Under the pieces are notes generated by a model. It was given only the letters and a program-made list of their open reading frames with translations. It was not told the origin of the DNA and ran no database searches. Below, piece by piece: positions 1-7,084 of a stretch of 64,000 nt of DNA (position 1 is its first letter; each line of letters starts with the position of its first letter). Origin of the DNA: Granulicella sp. dw_53 (GTDB taxonomy: Bacteria > Acidobacteriota > Terriglobia > Terriglobales > Acidobacteriaceae); assembly GCF_018449545.1 (NCBI RefSeq), contig NZ_JAAVUR010000007.1, positions 1 through 64,000 on the forward strand. Reading direction: 5' to 3'. Both the position numbers and the translations under genes were made by a program.

Positions 1-1189
1 GGGGTGCGCCGCCGGAGAGGGGGGTGGGGCTGATCCGGGGGGTTGCGGGGCGCGGGTCGTCGGTGATGGGGGGGAGGGGGGGGGGGGCGGAGGGGTGTTG
101 GAGTTTGTGGAGGGCGACGGTGGGGATGTTGTTGCCGAGGATGACGAGTTGGGGGGCGAACCAGAGGTCGGCGACGTGGTCGGTGGAGAGGGTGAGGGGG
201 TTGGGGAGGGGAGCCTGCGCGGCAGGGAGGAGGGTGCGTATCCAGACGCCGGTGACGGCGACGTAGCTCTCCATGTCCATGCCGTAGGAGCGGTCGTAGG
301 GGCCGGAGATGTTGCGGAGGGTGGGGGAGTAGAAGTCGGCGATGTCGGTCCAGAGGGCGGACTCCATGCGGGAGGCGAGGGTGCGGAGGCGGGGGGTGGA
401 GGCGTAGTCGCGGAGGAGGGCGAGGCCGTAGAGGTCGACTCCGTAGTAGGTGGGGGAGTTGTACTCGTTGAAGGCGTCGTGGAGCTGGAAGAGCTGGTAG
501 ACGGACTCGTTCCATTGGGCGGAGCGGGATTGCCAGTCGGGATGCTGGGTGGGGTTGTGTTGGGCGGCGAAGTCCCAGAGGGCTCCGTACATGAGGGCGA
601 TGTTGGAGTAGGAGGGGGCGAGGCGGTGGTGGTGGAGCTCGCCGAGGAGGGCGGTGTCGATGGACTGGTAGAGGCGGTCGGCGAGGGGTGCGGGGATGCG
701 GTCGGGGTACTCGATGAGGATGATCTGGAAGATGGTGCCGATGAAGACGCGCCAGTTGGGGTCGAACTCGGACCAGGGGGTGCCGTGGGCAGGGATGGGC
801 TCTTCGGGGGAGCGTTTGAAGGTGCCGTACCAGGTGGGGTCTTCCTGGGGGGCGAGGGAGGTGTATTGCCGCTTGAGGACGGCGTCGAGGATGGTGGCGG
901 CGGTCTTTCTGTCGTCTGCGTGGTCGCGGAGGAGGAGGCCGAGGGCGTACCAGCTCGACTCGCGGACCATGTAGAGTCCGCCTTCGTGGGAGTCTCCGGG
1001 GCGGTGGAGGAGTTGGGTGGCGGGGTCGAAGGAGGCGTCGGCTAGGCGCATGGAGTCGTTGAAGAGTTGGCGGGCGTTGGGGGAGAGGGTGTTAAGGGTG
1101 ACGTGGCGGGGGGGGGGGGCTGCTTGGGTGGCAGTGGTCAGGGTGATGAGGGAGGCGAGGACGGTGAGGCGGAGGACGGTATTTCGCAT
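1..1189 (-). CDS. Secreted protein of unknown function (3' end outside window)
   Basis: A continuous minus-strand reading frame from an ATG at 1189 stays open to the left edge (396 codons seen, no stop). AGGAG lies 5-6 bases before the ATG. The product starts with a signal peptide (MRNTVLRLTVLASLITL, then a TQAAP-type cleavage region) and a short proline run. The mature part, rich in Trp, Tyr and His, contains motifs such as TWYGTFKRSPEEP, DPNWRVFIGT, EYNSPTYYGVDLYGLALLRDY and SYGMDMESYVAVTGVW. The helix-rich pattern with clustered aromatics and acids resembles alpha/alpha-toroid sugar-active enzymes, and I believe similar uncharacterised proteins occur in bacteria and fungi, but I cannot name a family. 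Third codon positions are almost all C. Two 12-base poly-C tracts lie inside the frame. The long plus-strand frames over this stretch are antisense artefacts of the extreme codon bias. Confidence 0.8.
   Translation of the reverse strand, partial: MRNTVLRLTVLASLITLTTATQAAPPPRHVTLNTLSPNARQLFNDSMRLADASFDPATQLLHRPGDSHEGGLYMVRESSWYALGLLLRDHADDRKTAATILDAVLKRQYTSLAPQEDPTWYGTFKRSPEEPIPAHGTPWSEFDPNWRVFIGTIFQIILIEYPDRIPAPLADRLYQSIDTALLGELHHHRLAPSYSNIALMYGALWDFAAQHNPTQHPDWQSRSAQWNESVYQLFQLHDAFNEYNSPTYYGVDLYGLALLRDYASTPRLRTLASRMESALWTDIADFYSPTLRNISGPYDRSYGMDMESYVAVTGVWIRTLLPAAQAPLPNPLTLSTDHVADLWFAPQLVILGNNIPTVALHKLQHPSAPPPLPPITDDPRPATPRISPTPLSGGAP
76..87 (-). repeat. Poly-C(12) tract inside the secreted-protein gene
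   Basis: Twelve consecutive G on the plus strand (C on the coding strand) encode a proline run near the right end of the visible protein. A second run of seven lies next to it (68-74). The frame is intact across both runs in this assembly. Confidence 0.9.
1108..1119 (-). repeat. Poly-C(12) tract just after the signal peptide codons
   Basis: Twelve consecutive G on the plus strand, read as an Ala-Pro-Pro-Pro-Pro linker directly after the signal peptide, about 70 bases downstream of the start codon. A change of one base here would frameshift the whole mature protein. Confidence 0.9.
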
Positions 1190-1272
1190 GGGTCTCCTGA
1201 AGGGACCGTGATAGCAGATTGGTGGGAGGTTATCAAATGGGTGGGGTTTCTTGCCGGTGCGGGCGGTTGTGG

Positions 1273-1312
1273 TTCCCACCCTTCGCGAGAGACAGAGGCG
1301 CGAAGGATGGGA
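1273..1312. repeat. Palindromic REP-like element
   Basis: Arms TCCCACCCTTCGCG (1274-1287) and CGCGAAGGATGGGA (1299-1312) form a 14-bp stem with one mismatch and an 11-base loop. The CCCACCCT...AGGATGGG core matches that of the neighbouring element at 1343-1407, so both appear to belong to one family of imperfect hairpin repeats. It lies in the divergent gap between the secreted-protein gene and ispE. Confidence 0.7.
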
Positions 1313-1342
1313 CACCCGGCTATGGTTCCTAGGATAGGAGGG

Positions 1343-1407
1343 CGGTCGGGCTTTGCCCGATACCCCACCCTATTTGCGATGAGACTGCAAAAAGGATGGG
1401 GCACCCG
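1343..1407. repeat. 65-bp dispersed repeat, copy 1
   Basis: This 65-bp block recurs at 8371-8435 with two mismatches in the loop. Its arms CCCCACCCTATTTGC (from 1363) and GCAAAAAGGATGGGG (ending 1401) form an imperfect hairpin. The repeat creates a spurious frame beginning MPHPFCS on the minus strand at both copies. It ends 45 bases before the ispE start. Confidence 0.9.
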
Positions 1408-1451
1408 AGTTGTGCTGGTTCGTTGGGGGTGCGGCTACACTTGTCTTACTT

Positions 1452-2693
1452 ATGGCTACGCGTGTGCTTTCTTACTCGAAGATCAACCTGGGGCTGGCGA
1501 TTGGGCCGGTGCGGGAGGATGGGTTTCATGGTCTGGTGACGCTGTACCAGACGCTGGCGCTGCATGATGTGGTGACGGTGAAGGCGAGGCGGGCGGCGGA
1601 GACGCGGATTGTGATTACGACGAATCATCCGTATGTGCCGACGACTGAGCGGAACACCGCCTGGAAGATGGTGGAGAAGGCGCTGGGGCGGTTGGGGGTG
1701 ACGGCGGAGGTGGAGATTCACCTGGAGAAGAATCTGCCGGTGCAGGGGGGGATGGGGGCGGGGAGCGCGAATGCGGCGGCGGCGCTGATTGGACTGGAGA
1801 AGGAGTTAGGGGTGGCGTTGGGCGAGGCGGAGCGTCTGGAGGTGGCGGCGGAGGTGGGGTCGGATGTGCCGCTGTTTTTGCTGGGCGGGGCAGTGCTGGG
1901 GACGGGGCGTGGTGAGGTGGTGGAGGCTATGCCGGATCTGCCGGCGACGGTTTGCCTGGTGGCGGTTCCTGCGGTGGGGGTTTCGACGCCGGCAGCTTTT
2001 CGGGAGTGGGATAAGAGGCAGGGGTTAGGGGTTAGGGATCAGGGGTTAGTGAGCCTGGGTGTGGGGATTGGGGAGCAGGTGGGGGAGGCTGAGGTTGGGG
2101 CGGTTGTTTTGGGAGCAGCGGGGTTGGAGGCGTCAGGGCTGGGTTCTGGGGGGCTGGTTTCTGTTGGGCCTGGGGTGGAGGAGGCTGGGTCGGTGATTGG
2201 CGTAGGTTTGACTTCCGCGTCGCTTCCCGATACGCTTAGAAAGTTGAGTCACGCTTATGCGTCCGTGTTCGGGCGAAGAGAGCCTGGCACTTCCGGTATC
2301 GTTCCCAGCGATAGTCCTGAGAAAAAACAGGGTGGTTCTGGTTCTGATGTAATTCAGGACCGGACGGGTCTGGAGAATGATCTCGCGGAGAATACCCTTC
2401 TCTCGCTTGTCCGCACCGGGGTTGAAAACGACTTTGAAGAGGTCGTCTTTTCTGAATATCCCTCCCTGCGTGAGATCAAGCGTTTACTGATGGGTGTTGA
2501 TACGGGAGCTCCTGCGTTGTATGCGGCGCTCTCGGGGTCGGGCTCGGCACTGTTTGGACTGTACGGGTCCATTTCGGATGCAGAGGCCGCTCAACAACGA
2601 GTCCGGACTGCCGGTTTGGAGTTTGGGGTCAAGACGTTCCTGACGGAGACCTTGCCCCGGCCGGAGTACTGGGCGAGAATGTTCGCAGGGTAG
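1452..2693 (+). CDS. ispE: 4-diphosphocytidyl-2-C-methyl-D-erythritol kinase, with lineage insertion
   Basis: Phosphorylates CDP-methylerythritol at the 2-hydroxyl in the non-mevalonate (MEP) isoprenoid pathway; a cytoplasmic GHMP kinase. Recognisable blocks are YSKINLGLAIG near the N-terminus, the DGFH element, the ATP-binding loop PVQGGMGAGSANAAAAL, GSDVPLFLLGGAVLGTGRG, and near the C-terminus ALSGSGSALFGLY. I chose the ATG at 1452, which gives MATRVLSYSKIN; an in-frame GTG at 1410 would add an unlikely 14 residues reaching into the repeat. At 413 residues it is about 120 longer than usual. The excess lies between FREWDKR and ENDLAENTLLSL, is Gly/Val-rich and low-complexity, and begins with an in-frame copy of a heptad repeat also found after prs. 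All catalytic motifs lie outside the insert. Confidence 0.93.
   Translation: MATRVLSYSKINLGLAIGPVREDGFHGLVTLYQTLALHDVVTVKARRAAETRIVITTNHPYVPTTERNTAWKMVEKALGRLGVTAEVEIHLEKNLPVQGGMGAGSANAAAALIGLEKELGVALGEAERLEVAAEVGSDVPLFLLGGAVLGTGRGEVVEAMPDLPATVCLVAVPAVGVSTPAAFREWDKRQGLGVRDQGLVSLGVGIGEQVGEAEVGAVVLGAAGLEASGLGSGGLVSVGPGVEEAGSVIGVGLTSASLPDTLRKLSHAYASVFGRREPGTSGIVPSDSPEKKQGGSGSDVIQDRTGLENDLAENTLLSLVRTGVENDFEEVVFSEYPSLREIKRLLMGVDTGAPALYAALSGSGSALFGLYGSISDAEAAQQRVRTAGLEFGVKTFLTETLPRPEYWARMFAG
2017..2055 (+). repeat. Heptad (AGGGGTT-type) repeat inside ispE
   Basis: A GGCA-led block of imperfect 7-base units (AGGGGTT, AGGGGTT, AGGGATC, AGGGGTT) closed by AGTGAGCC. It matches the non-coding block at 4344-4375 in both flanks but is exactly 7 bases longer, i.e. 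one more unit. Here it is 39 bases, exactly 13 codons, so the ispE frame is kept. Confidence 0.75.
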
Positions 2694-2769
2694 GCGAAGT
2701 TTGTTGTTGCTGCGAAGAGATGGAAGCGATGTAGATTGTTTCGTTTCGCGGCATGACAGATGACGTTAC

Positions 2770-2843
2770 TGGGCGATCGACTAATGGTAGGTCAAGTGCC
2801 TTTGAAGCACTTTGTCTAGGTTCGAATCCTAGTCGCCCAACCA
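2770..2843 (+). tRNA. tRNA-Gln (anticodon TTG)
   Basis: Acceptor arms TGGGCGA (2770-2776) and TCGCCCA (2833-2839) pair fully, followed by the discriminator A and an encoded CCA (2841-2843). The anticodon arm is GTGCC-TTTGAAG-like with TTG in the loop, and the T arm carries GGTTCGAATCC. The body is 71 nt plus CCA. Confidence 0.96.
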
Positions 2844-3223
2844 AAATGTCGACGCCATACAGGCGATGCAGCAAAGATTTAGGGTTTCCTGAGCGGCACA
2901 ATCGCCGCCAGAGATTGAGATTCGAGAGCCGCAGGCCGCGGAAGCACAAAGCAGGATTCGGCCGCGGGGGTAGAAGAAGTTTGAAGTTTTGAAGTTGAAG
3001 TTGGCGACAAACGGTTTCCGATTTGATTCAAGGTTCAGGTTTCGTATTGAAAGCACCAGTGGTCTTATTTTTCTGAGATTCGAACGAGATTTTTTTGCAA
3101 GGTTCTAAACAGGATTTGTAGAGAAGGTTTCAAGGATTGTAGAGAAGTACGAAGCCGCAACAAGGCTTCGGCAGACAAAAGCAGCAGGAACTACCAAGGT
3201 CAACCAACCTGGAGGGTTTCAAC
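2844..3223 (+). other. 380-base gap between tRNA-Gln and prs, probable prs leader
   Basis: No convincing gene. It contains A/G-rich near-repeats (two versions of GGATT(T)GTAGAGAAG around 3111-3147) and a perfect 7-bp hairpin, CGAAGCC (3150-3156) with GGCTTCG (3164-3170), about 50 bases before the prs start. A GGAGGG ribosome-binding site precedes the prs GTG. Short frames here look random. Confidence 0.5.
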
Positions 3224-4342
3224 GTGAGTGAACAAGACACGACTGCGGTTCTTTCCCCTATTTCGGGGCGGGCTGAGGAGAATGAACCAGACTCCCAGTC
3301 TGCACCAGCAAACAGCGCTTCGGGTGGCTCAAGCCTACCTAGCGTGCAAGCTAAAGCCTCTCTCATCACCCCGGAGCGGAAACGACCGGGGAAGCTGAGT
3401 GAGGCAAAACGTTTCAAGATCTTTTGCGGATCTGCCAATCCCGCGTTGAGCGAAGAGATCTGCAAGTTCGTCGGTGTGCCGCTGGGCGAGACCCGGTTGC
3501 AGAGATTCTCCGACGGCGAGGTGCACTTTCAGTTGCTGGAGAATGTTCGCGGAGCGGATGTTTTTCTGGTGCAGCCTACGTGCTTTCCGGTGGATCAGCA
3601 TCTTGTTGAGTTGCTGATCATGATGGACGCGCTGAAGCGCGCCTCGGCTGGAAGGATCACGGTTGTGATTCCGTACTACGGCTATGCGAGGCAGGATCGA
3701 AAAGACCGGCCGCGTGTGGCGATTACATCGAAGCTGGTCGCTGATTTGTTGACCACCGCGGGCGCGAACCGAGCGCTGCTGGTCGATCTTCATGCGGCGC
3801 AGATTCAGGGCTTCTTCAATATTCCGGTCGACCATCTGTTTGCCAGCCCGGTGCTGGTGGGGTACTTCCGGGATTTGAACCTGCCGAACCTTACGGTGGT
3901 TTCACCGGATGCGGGAGGCGTGGAGCGGGCGAGATTCTTCGCCAAGAAATTGGAAGTTCCTTTGGCCATCGTTGATAAGCGGCGAACCGATATCAACGTG
4001 ACCGAGGTGATGAATGTGATCGGGGATGTGAAGGGCCGGACGTGCCTGATCCTCGACGACATTATCGATACTGCCGGGACGTTGGTAAAGACGGCAGAGG
4101 CGCTGCTGGAGCAGGGCGCGGAAAAGGTTTATGCGTGCGCTTCGCATGCGGTGCTGTCGGGCCCCGCGGTGGAGCGGATTGCAAGTTCACGGCTGGAGCA
4201 GGTGGTCGTGACGAATACGATTCCGTTGCGTGAAGATGCGCAGCGGGTGAAGAAGATCAAGGTGCTCTCGATTGCGGGCCTGCTGGGCCGGGCGATCGAG
4301 AGTATTCATATGGAGACCAGCGTAAGTACGCTGTTCAACTAA
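3224..4342 (+). CDS. prs: Ribose-phosphate pyrophosphokinase (PRPP synthetase)
   Basis: Makes phosphoribosyl pyrophosphate from ribose 5-phosphate and ATP, feeding purine, pyrimidine, histidine, tryptophan and NAD synthesis in the cytoplasm. The start is GTG with GGAGGG upstream. Core motifs are FKIFCGSANPAL, RFSDGEVHFQLLENVRGADVFLVQ, the flexible-loop signature YYGYARQDRKDRPR, DLHAAQIQGFF, VSPDAGGVERARFFAKKL and the PRPP loop LILDDIIDTAGTL. The length is 372 residues against about 315 for the family; the excess is an N-terminal Ser/Ala/Glu-rich extension of about 55 residues before KRFKIFCGS, presumably disordered. It is followed at about 100 bases by rplY, a common pairing in Terriglobia. 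Confidence 0.97.
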   Translation: MSEQDTTAVLSPISGRAEENEPDSQSAPANSASGGSSLPSVQAKASLITPERKRPGKLSEAKRFKIFCGSANPALSEEICKFVGVPLGETRLQRFSDGEVHFQLLENVRGADVFLVQPTCFPVDQHLVELLIMMDALKRASAGRITVVIPYYGYARQDRKDRPRVAITSKLVADLLTTAGANRALLVDLHAAQIQGFFNIPVDHLFASPVLVGYFRDLNLPNLTVVSPDAGGVERARFFAKKLEVPLAIVDKRRTDINVTEVMNVIGDVKGRTCLILDDIIDTAGTLVKTAEALLEQGAEKVYACASHAVLSGPAVERIASSRLEQVVVTNTIPLREDAQRVKKIKVLSIAGLLGRAIESIHMETSVSTLFN

Positions 4343-4343
4343 A

Positions 4344-4375
4344 GGCAGGGGCTAGGGATTAGGGACTAGCGAGCC
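4344..4375 (+). repeat. Heptad repeat between prs and rplY
   Basis: Same architecture as the block inside ispE (GGCA start, AGGGGCT/AGGGATT/AGGGACT-type units, GCGAGCC end) but one 7-base unit shorter. It begins two bases after the prs stop codon. Confidence 0.7.
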
Positions 4376-4449
4376 AAGGCGAAGGATCAACAGCGGCTTA
4401 TGTCGCAAAGGGAGCGGATAGACTCCGTGCCCGAAAGGAAGATGGAATA

Positions 4450-5139
4450 ATGGCTTCAACGACTTTTGACGCAGTAGTAGCGACACCTCGTACGGGCAAG
4501 TTCAACAAGAACCATGCACGGCGCGTTCGCGTGGCTGGCAAGATTCCCGCTGTGGTGTATGGCGCGGGGCAGGACGCGGTTGCCGTGACGGTTGACCCGA
4601 AGGTGATCACGAAGATTCTGCACTCGGACTCCGGGCACAATACGATTTTTGATTTGAACGTTGAAGGCGCTTCGCTGGTGAAGGCGATGATCGTGGACTG
4701 GCAGAACGAGCCGATCAAGGGCCATCTGCTGCACATCGACCTGAAGCGGATTGCGATGGACAAGATGATGCGCGTGTCGGTGCCGATCCAACTGGTTGGC
4801 GTACCGGTGGGCGTGAAGGCGCAGGGCGGAATCCTGGAGCATGTGCTGCGTGAGGTCGAGATCGAGTGCTTGCCGAACGACATTCCGAGCCACCTTGATG
4901 TCGATGTTTCCAATTTGGAGTTGAACAGCGCGATCCACGTCTCGGACCTGCCGCACTCGGGCAGCATCAAGTTCCTGGGCGAAGAGGGCGCGACGGTTGC
5001 GCACGTCACTTCCGTGAAGGAAGAGGCTCCTGCCGAGGTGGTTGCCGCCGCGGTTGAACCAGAGGTCGCGAAGAAGGGCAAGACGGACGCACCTGCTGCA
5101 GCACCTGCGGCCGATGCCAAGGATGCCAAGAAGAAGTAA
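4450..5139 (+). CDS. rplY: 50S ribosomal protein L25/Ctc
   Basis: Binds 5S rRNA in the large ribosomal subunit; the long (Ctc/TL5) form. The N-terminal L25 domain (about residues 5-95) begins FDAVVATPRTGKFNKNHARRVR and includes GKIPAVVYGAGQ. The C-terminal beta domain (about 100-190) includes VPIQLVGVPVGVKAQGG and REVEIECLPNDIP. An Ala/Lys/Glu-rich tail of about 35 residues ends DAKDAKKK. An AGGAAG ribosome-binding site precedes the ATG. At 229 residues it fits the Ctc class. A strong hairpin follows the stop codon. Confidence 0.96.
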   Translation: MASTTFDAVVATPRTGKFNKNHARRVRVAGKIPAVVYGAGQDAVAVTVDPKVITKILHSDSGHNTIFDLNVEGASLVKAMIVDWQNEPIKGHLLHIDLKRIAMDKMMRVSVPIQLVGVPVGVKAQGGILEHVLREVEIECLPNDIPSHLDVDVSNLELNSAIHVSDLPHSGSIKFLGEEGATVAHVTSVKEEAPAEVVAAAVEPEVAKKGKTDAPAAAPAADAKDAKKK

Positions 5140-5148
5140 TTTTGCGTG

Positions 5149-5180
5149 GCCTGCGGATGTCCTGATGGATGTCCGCAGGC
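5149..5180 (+). promoter_or_regulatory. Stem-loop between rplY and pth
   Basis: GCCTGCGGA (5149-5157) pairs with TCCGCAGGC (5172-5180). The inner bases TGTCC and GGATG extend the stem to 14 pairs with two G-U wobbles, closed by a TGAT loop. No U-tract follows, so it is more likely an RNA-processing or attenuation hairpin than a simple terminator. Confidence 0.55.
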
Positions 5181-5234
5181 TGCGTCAGTTTGTGGAGTGG
5201 TTTGCAGGATGTTGGTTGGGAAGGAAAGAGCGGC

Positions 5235-5855
5235 GTGAAGCTGATTGTCGGGCTCGGTAACCCCGGTATCGAATATCAGTTCACCCCACACAACGCCGGG
5301 TTTCTGGCGTTGGACCGGATCGCGGAGGAGTGCGGTGTGGTGCTTACCAATCGACGGGGCCGGGCATTGACGGCGAGGGCGAGGCTGGCGGGAGAAGATG
5401 TTCTGCTGGCGAAGCCGGAGACGTTTATGAATTTGAGCGGGCTTTCGGTAGCCGCGCTGATTCAAGAGTTTGAGATCGCCGATGCGTCGCGGGACATGAT
5501 TGTTCTGTATGACGAGCTGGCGATTCCGCTGGGCACGATTCGGATACGCGAGCGTGGATCGGCGGGCGGGCATAACGGGGTGAAGTCGATCTCGGGAACG
5601 CTTGGTACAGAGGAGTGGATTCGAGTCCGCATTGGCGTTGGGAAGCCGGCGCTGGCGGATGGAAGAGAAGTGAAGGCGGGTGGCAAGGATTATCTGCTGT
5701 CGCCGATGCGCAAGCAGGAGCTTGCGGTGCTGGATGAGGTGCTCGACCGGGCGCGAAGTGCGGTCGAGGTGGTGCTGACGAAGGGTGTCGGCGCTGCGAT
5801 GAACGAGTTCAACCGTCTTGTAAAAGACGGGGATAGTAAAGATGACGCAGTTTGA
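5235..5855 (+). CDS. pth: Peptidyl-tRNA hydrolase
   Basis: Releases tRNA from peptidyl-tRNA dropped by stalled ribosomes. The GTG at 5235 gives the canonical start VKLIVGLGNPG and has AAGGA about 9 bases upstream; an upstream ATG would add 22 atypical residues. Active-site features are FTPHNAGFLALD (catalytic His near residue 19), KPETFMNLSG, YDELAIPLG (Asp near 90) and GSAGGHNGVKSI. Its 206 residues match the family. The gene sits between rplY and rpsF in a translation-related run. Confidence 0.96.
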   Translation: MKLIVGLGNPGIEYQFTPHNAGFLALDRIAEECGVVLTNRRGRALTARARLAGEDVLLAKPETFMNLSGLSVAALIQEFEIADASRDMIVLYDELAIPLGTIRIRERGSAGGHNGVKSISGTLGTEEWIRVRIGVGKPALADGREVKAGGKDYLLSPMRKQELAVLDEVLDRARSAVEVVLTKGVGAAMNEFNRLVKDGDSKDDAV

Positions 5856-5885
5856 GCGGTAGTTTTATCAACGGATTTTTCCAAA

Positions 5886-5933
5886 CCGGACTGACATAAG
5901 ACACGTCAGGACGGTGCGAAGCAGAACTTCGCA
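5886..5933 (+). promoter_or_regulatory. Structured rpsF leader, candidate S6:S18 autoregulatory site
   Basis: Two adjacent hairpins lie just before the rpsF ribosome-binding site. In the first, CCG (5886-5888) pairs with CGG (5912-5914) around a GA/GA internal loop and a CTGAC/GTCAG stem. The second pairs TGCGAAG (5915-5921) with CTTCGCA (5927-5933). In many bacteria the S6:S18 complex represses rpsF through a leader hairpin displaying CCG. The correspondence here is inference. Confidence 0.4.
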
Positions 5934-5948
5934 GAAAGAAGTAAACGA

Positions 5949-6455
5949 ATGAATCGTACCTACGAAATCATGTTCATCGTCCGCCCGGATGTTGAAGAAG
6001 CAGACCTCGACAAGCTGATTGAAGGCTTCTCCGCGCACGTCGTCACCGGTGGTGGCGAGGTGAAGAATGTTGAGAAGATGGGCCGCCGCCGGCTCGCGTA
6101 CACCGTGCGGAAGTTCAATGACGGCTTCTACGTGCTACTAAATGTCGCTCTGCCGGGCTCGCAGATCGCCGAGATCGAGCGCCGTCTGCGCGTCTCCGAG
6201 CCGGTCATCAAGTTCATCACGGTTCGCATGGACGAAGAAGAGAAGCGTCTGGCGAAGGTGAAGGCTCTGCGCGACTCGAAGGTAAAGCGTAGCGCACAGC
6301 CGAGCGCCGCTCCTGTGCAGCAAGCTGCACCGGCTGCTGCTTCTGTCGCCGAAGCTGCTGCTGAGTCGCCGGTTGCCGAGACGTCCGATGCCGCTGAAGC
6401 TTCTGAGCCGGTTGCGACGGAAGCGCCTGCCGAGACTGTCTCCGCAGCGGTCTAA
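5949..6455 (+). CDS. rpsF: 30S ribosomal protein S6
   Basis: Central-platform protein of the small subunit that binds with S18. The first 95 residues carry the S6 fold (NRTYEIMFIVRPDVEEADLDKLI, NVEKMGRRRLAYTVRKFNDGFYV, RRLRVSEPVIKFITVRMDEEEKRL). The remaining 70 are an Ala/Glu/Pro/Val-rich tail, making it 168 residues against about 100-130 in model species. Acidic Ala-rich tails also occur on L25 here. AAGAAG precedes the ATG. It is followed by rpsR and rplI. Confidence 0.97.
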   Translation: MNRTYEIMFIVRPDVEEADLDKLIEGFSAHVVTGGGEVKNVEKMGRRRLAYTVRKFNDGFYVLLNVALPGSQIAEIERRLRVSEPVIKFITVRMDEEEKRLAKVKALRDSKVKRSAQPSAAPVQQAAPAAASVAEAAAESPVAETSDAAEASEPVATEAPAETVSAAV

Positions 6456-6626
6456 CTTTCGACCTGCTAAAGATTGCGATGGCGGGGTTGATATCCGTAT
6501 CGCGTAACGCACGATGAATTGCCGCAACCTGCTTCCGATTGGCTGTAAGTTTGGCCGGTCGTTTCAGAGACACCAGAGCGTGTCTGGAGCAGGGGAAGGC
6601 GTAACGCATTCGAAAGGAAATTGAAC

Positions 6627-6983
6627 ATGGCTGATGAAACGAATAGCACTTCTTCTGAGCAGCAGGCTCCTCCCGCGCACACCCCCCGTCCGGCGTATGC
6701 CGGTCCTGGCGGCGGTGGCGCACGTCCTCCGCGTCCCGCGGGCCCTGGTGGTCCTGGCGGCCGCAAGTTCTTCCGACGCAAGAAGGTCTGCAAGTTCTGC
6801 ACGGAGAAGATCGACGCGATCTCGTACCGCGACGTTCGCCTGCTGCAGGGCTTTGTGGCGGAGCGCGGCAAGATCGTTCCTCGCCGTCTGTCGGGCGTAT
6901 GCACACGGCACCAGCGCAGGCTGAGCCTGGCGATCAAGCAGTCGCGCAATATCGCGCTGCTGGCGTTCGCTGCACGCTTCTAA
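6627..6983 (+). CDS. rpsR: 30S ribosomal protein S18
   Basis: Small-subunit protein that pairs with S6. The ATG at 6627 ([10 protein letters not shown]) is preceded by AAAGGA; a TTG two codons upstream is less likely. The conserved part is [58 protein letters not shown]. Cysteines are kept at CKFC. A Pro/Gly-rich N-terminal extension of about 45 residues brings the length to 118. It sits 171 bases after rpsF. Confidence 0.96.
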   Translation: MADETNSTSSEQQAPPAHTPRPAYAGPGGGGARPPRPAGPGGPGGRKFFRRKKVCKFCTEKIDAISYRDVRLLQGFVAERGKIVPRRLSGVCTRHQRRLSLAIKQSRNIALLAFAARF

Positions 6984-6995
6984 CTTTGGCGGAGC

Positions 6996-7016
6996 ACGGC
7001 GCTGAAGCAGCGCCGT
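6996..7016 (+). promoter_or_regulatory. Intercistronic hairpin between rpsR and rplI
   Basis: ACGGCGCT (6996-7003) pairs perfectly with AGCGCCGT (7009-7016) over a 5-base loop. There is no clear U-tract, so it could be an mRNA-processing or stability element rather than a terminator. Confidence 0.45.
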
Positions 7017-7084
7017 ACTCTTGCCCACGAGATTGGTAAGAACGGCCCGCGAAGGGCGCGATTCGGAAATCTGGAGAAACTGCA

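Noticed and set aside
95..1045. A 316-residue plus-strand frame rich in Val, Gly and Glu
   Set aside because: It is the antisense of the real minus-strand secreted-protein gene; composition is an artefact of C-rich third positions, and it has no family resemblance.
1138..1404. Small minus-strand frame beginning MPHPFCS (and its twin at 8241-8432)
   Set aside because: Both begin inside the 65-bp repeat and share only the repeat-derived residues; they diverge afterwards, so these are repeat artefacts, not genes.
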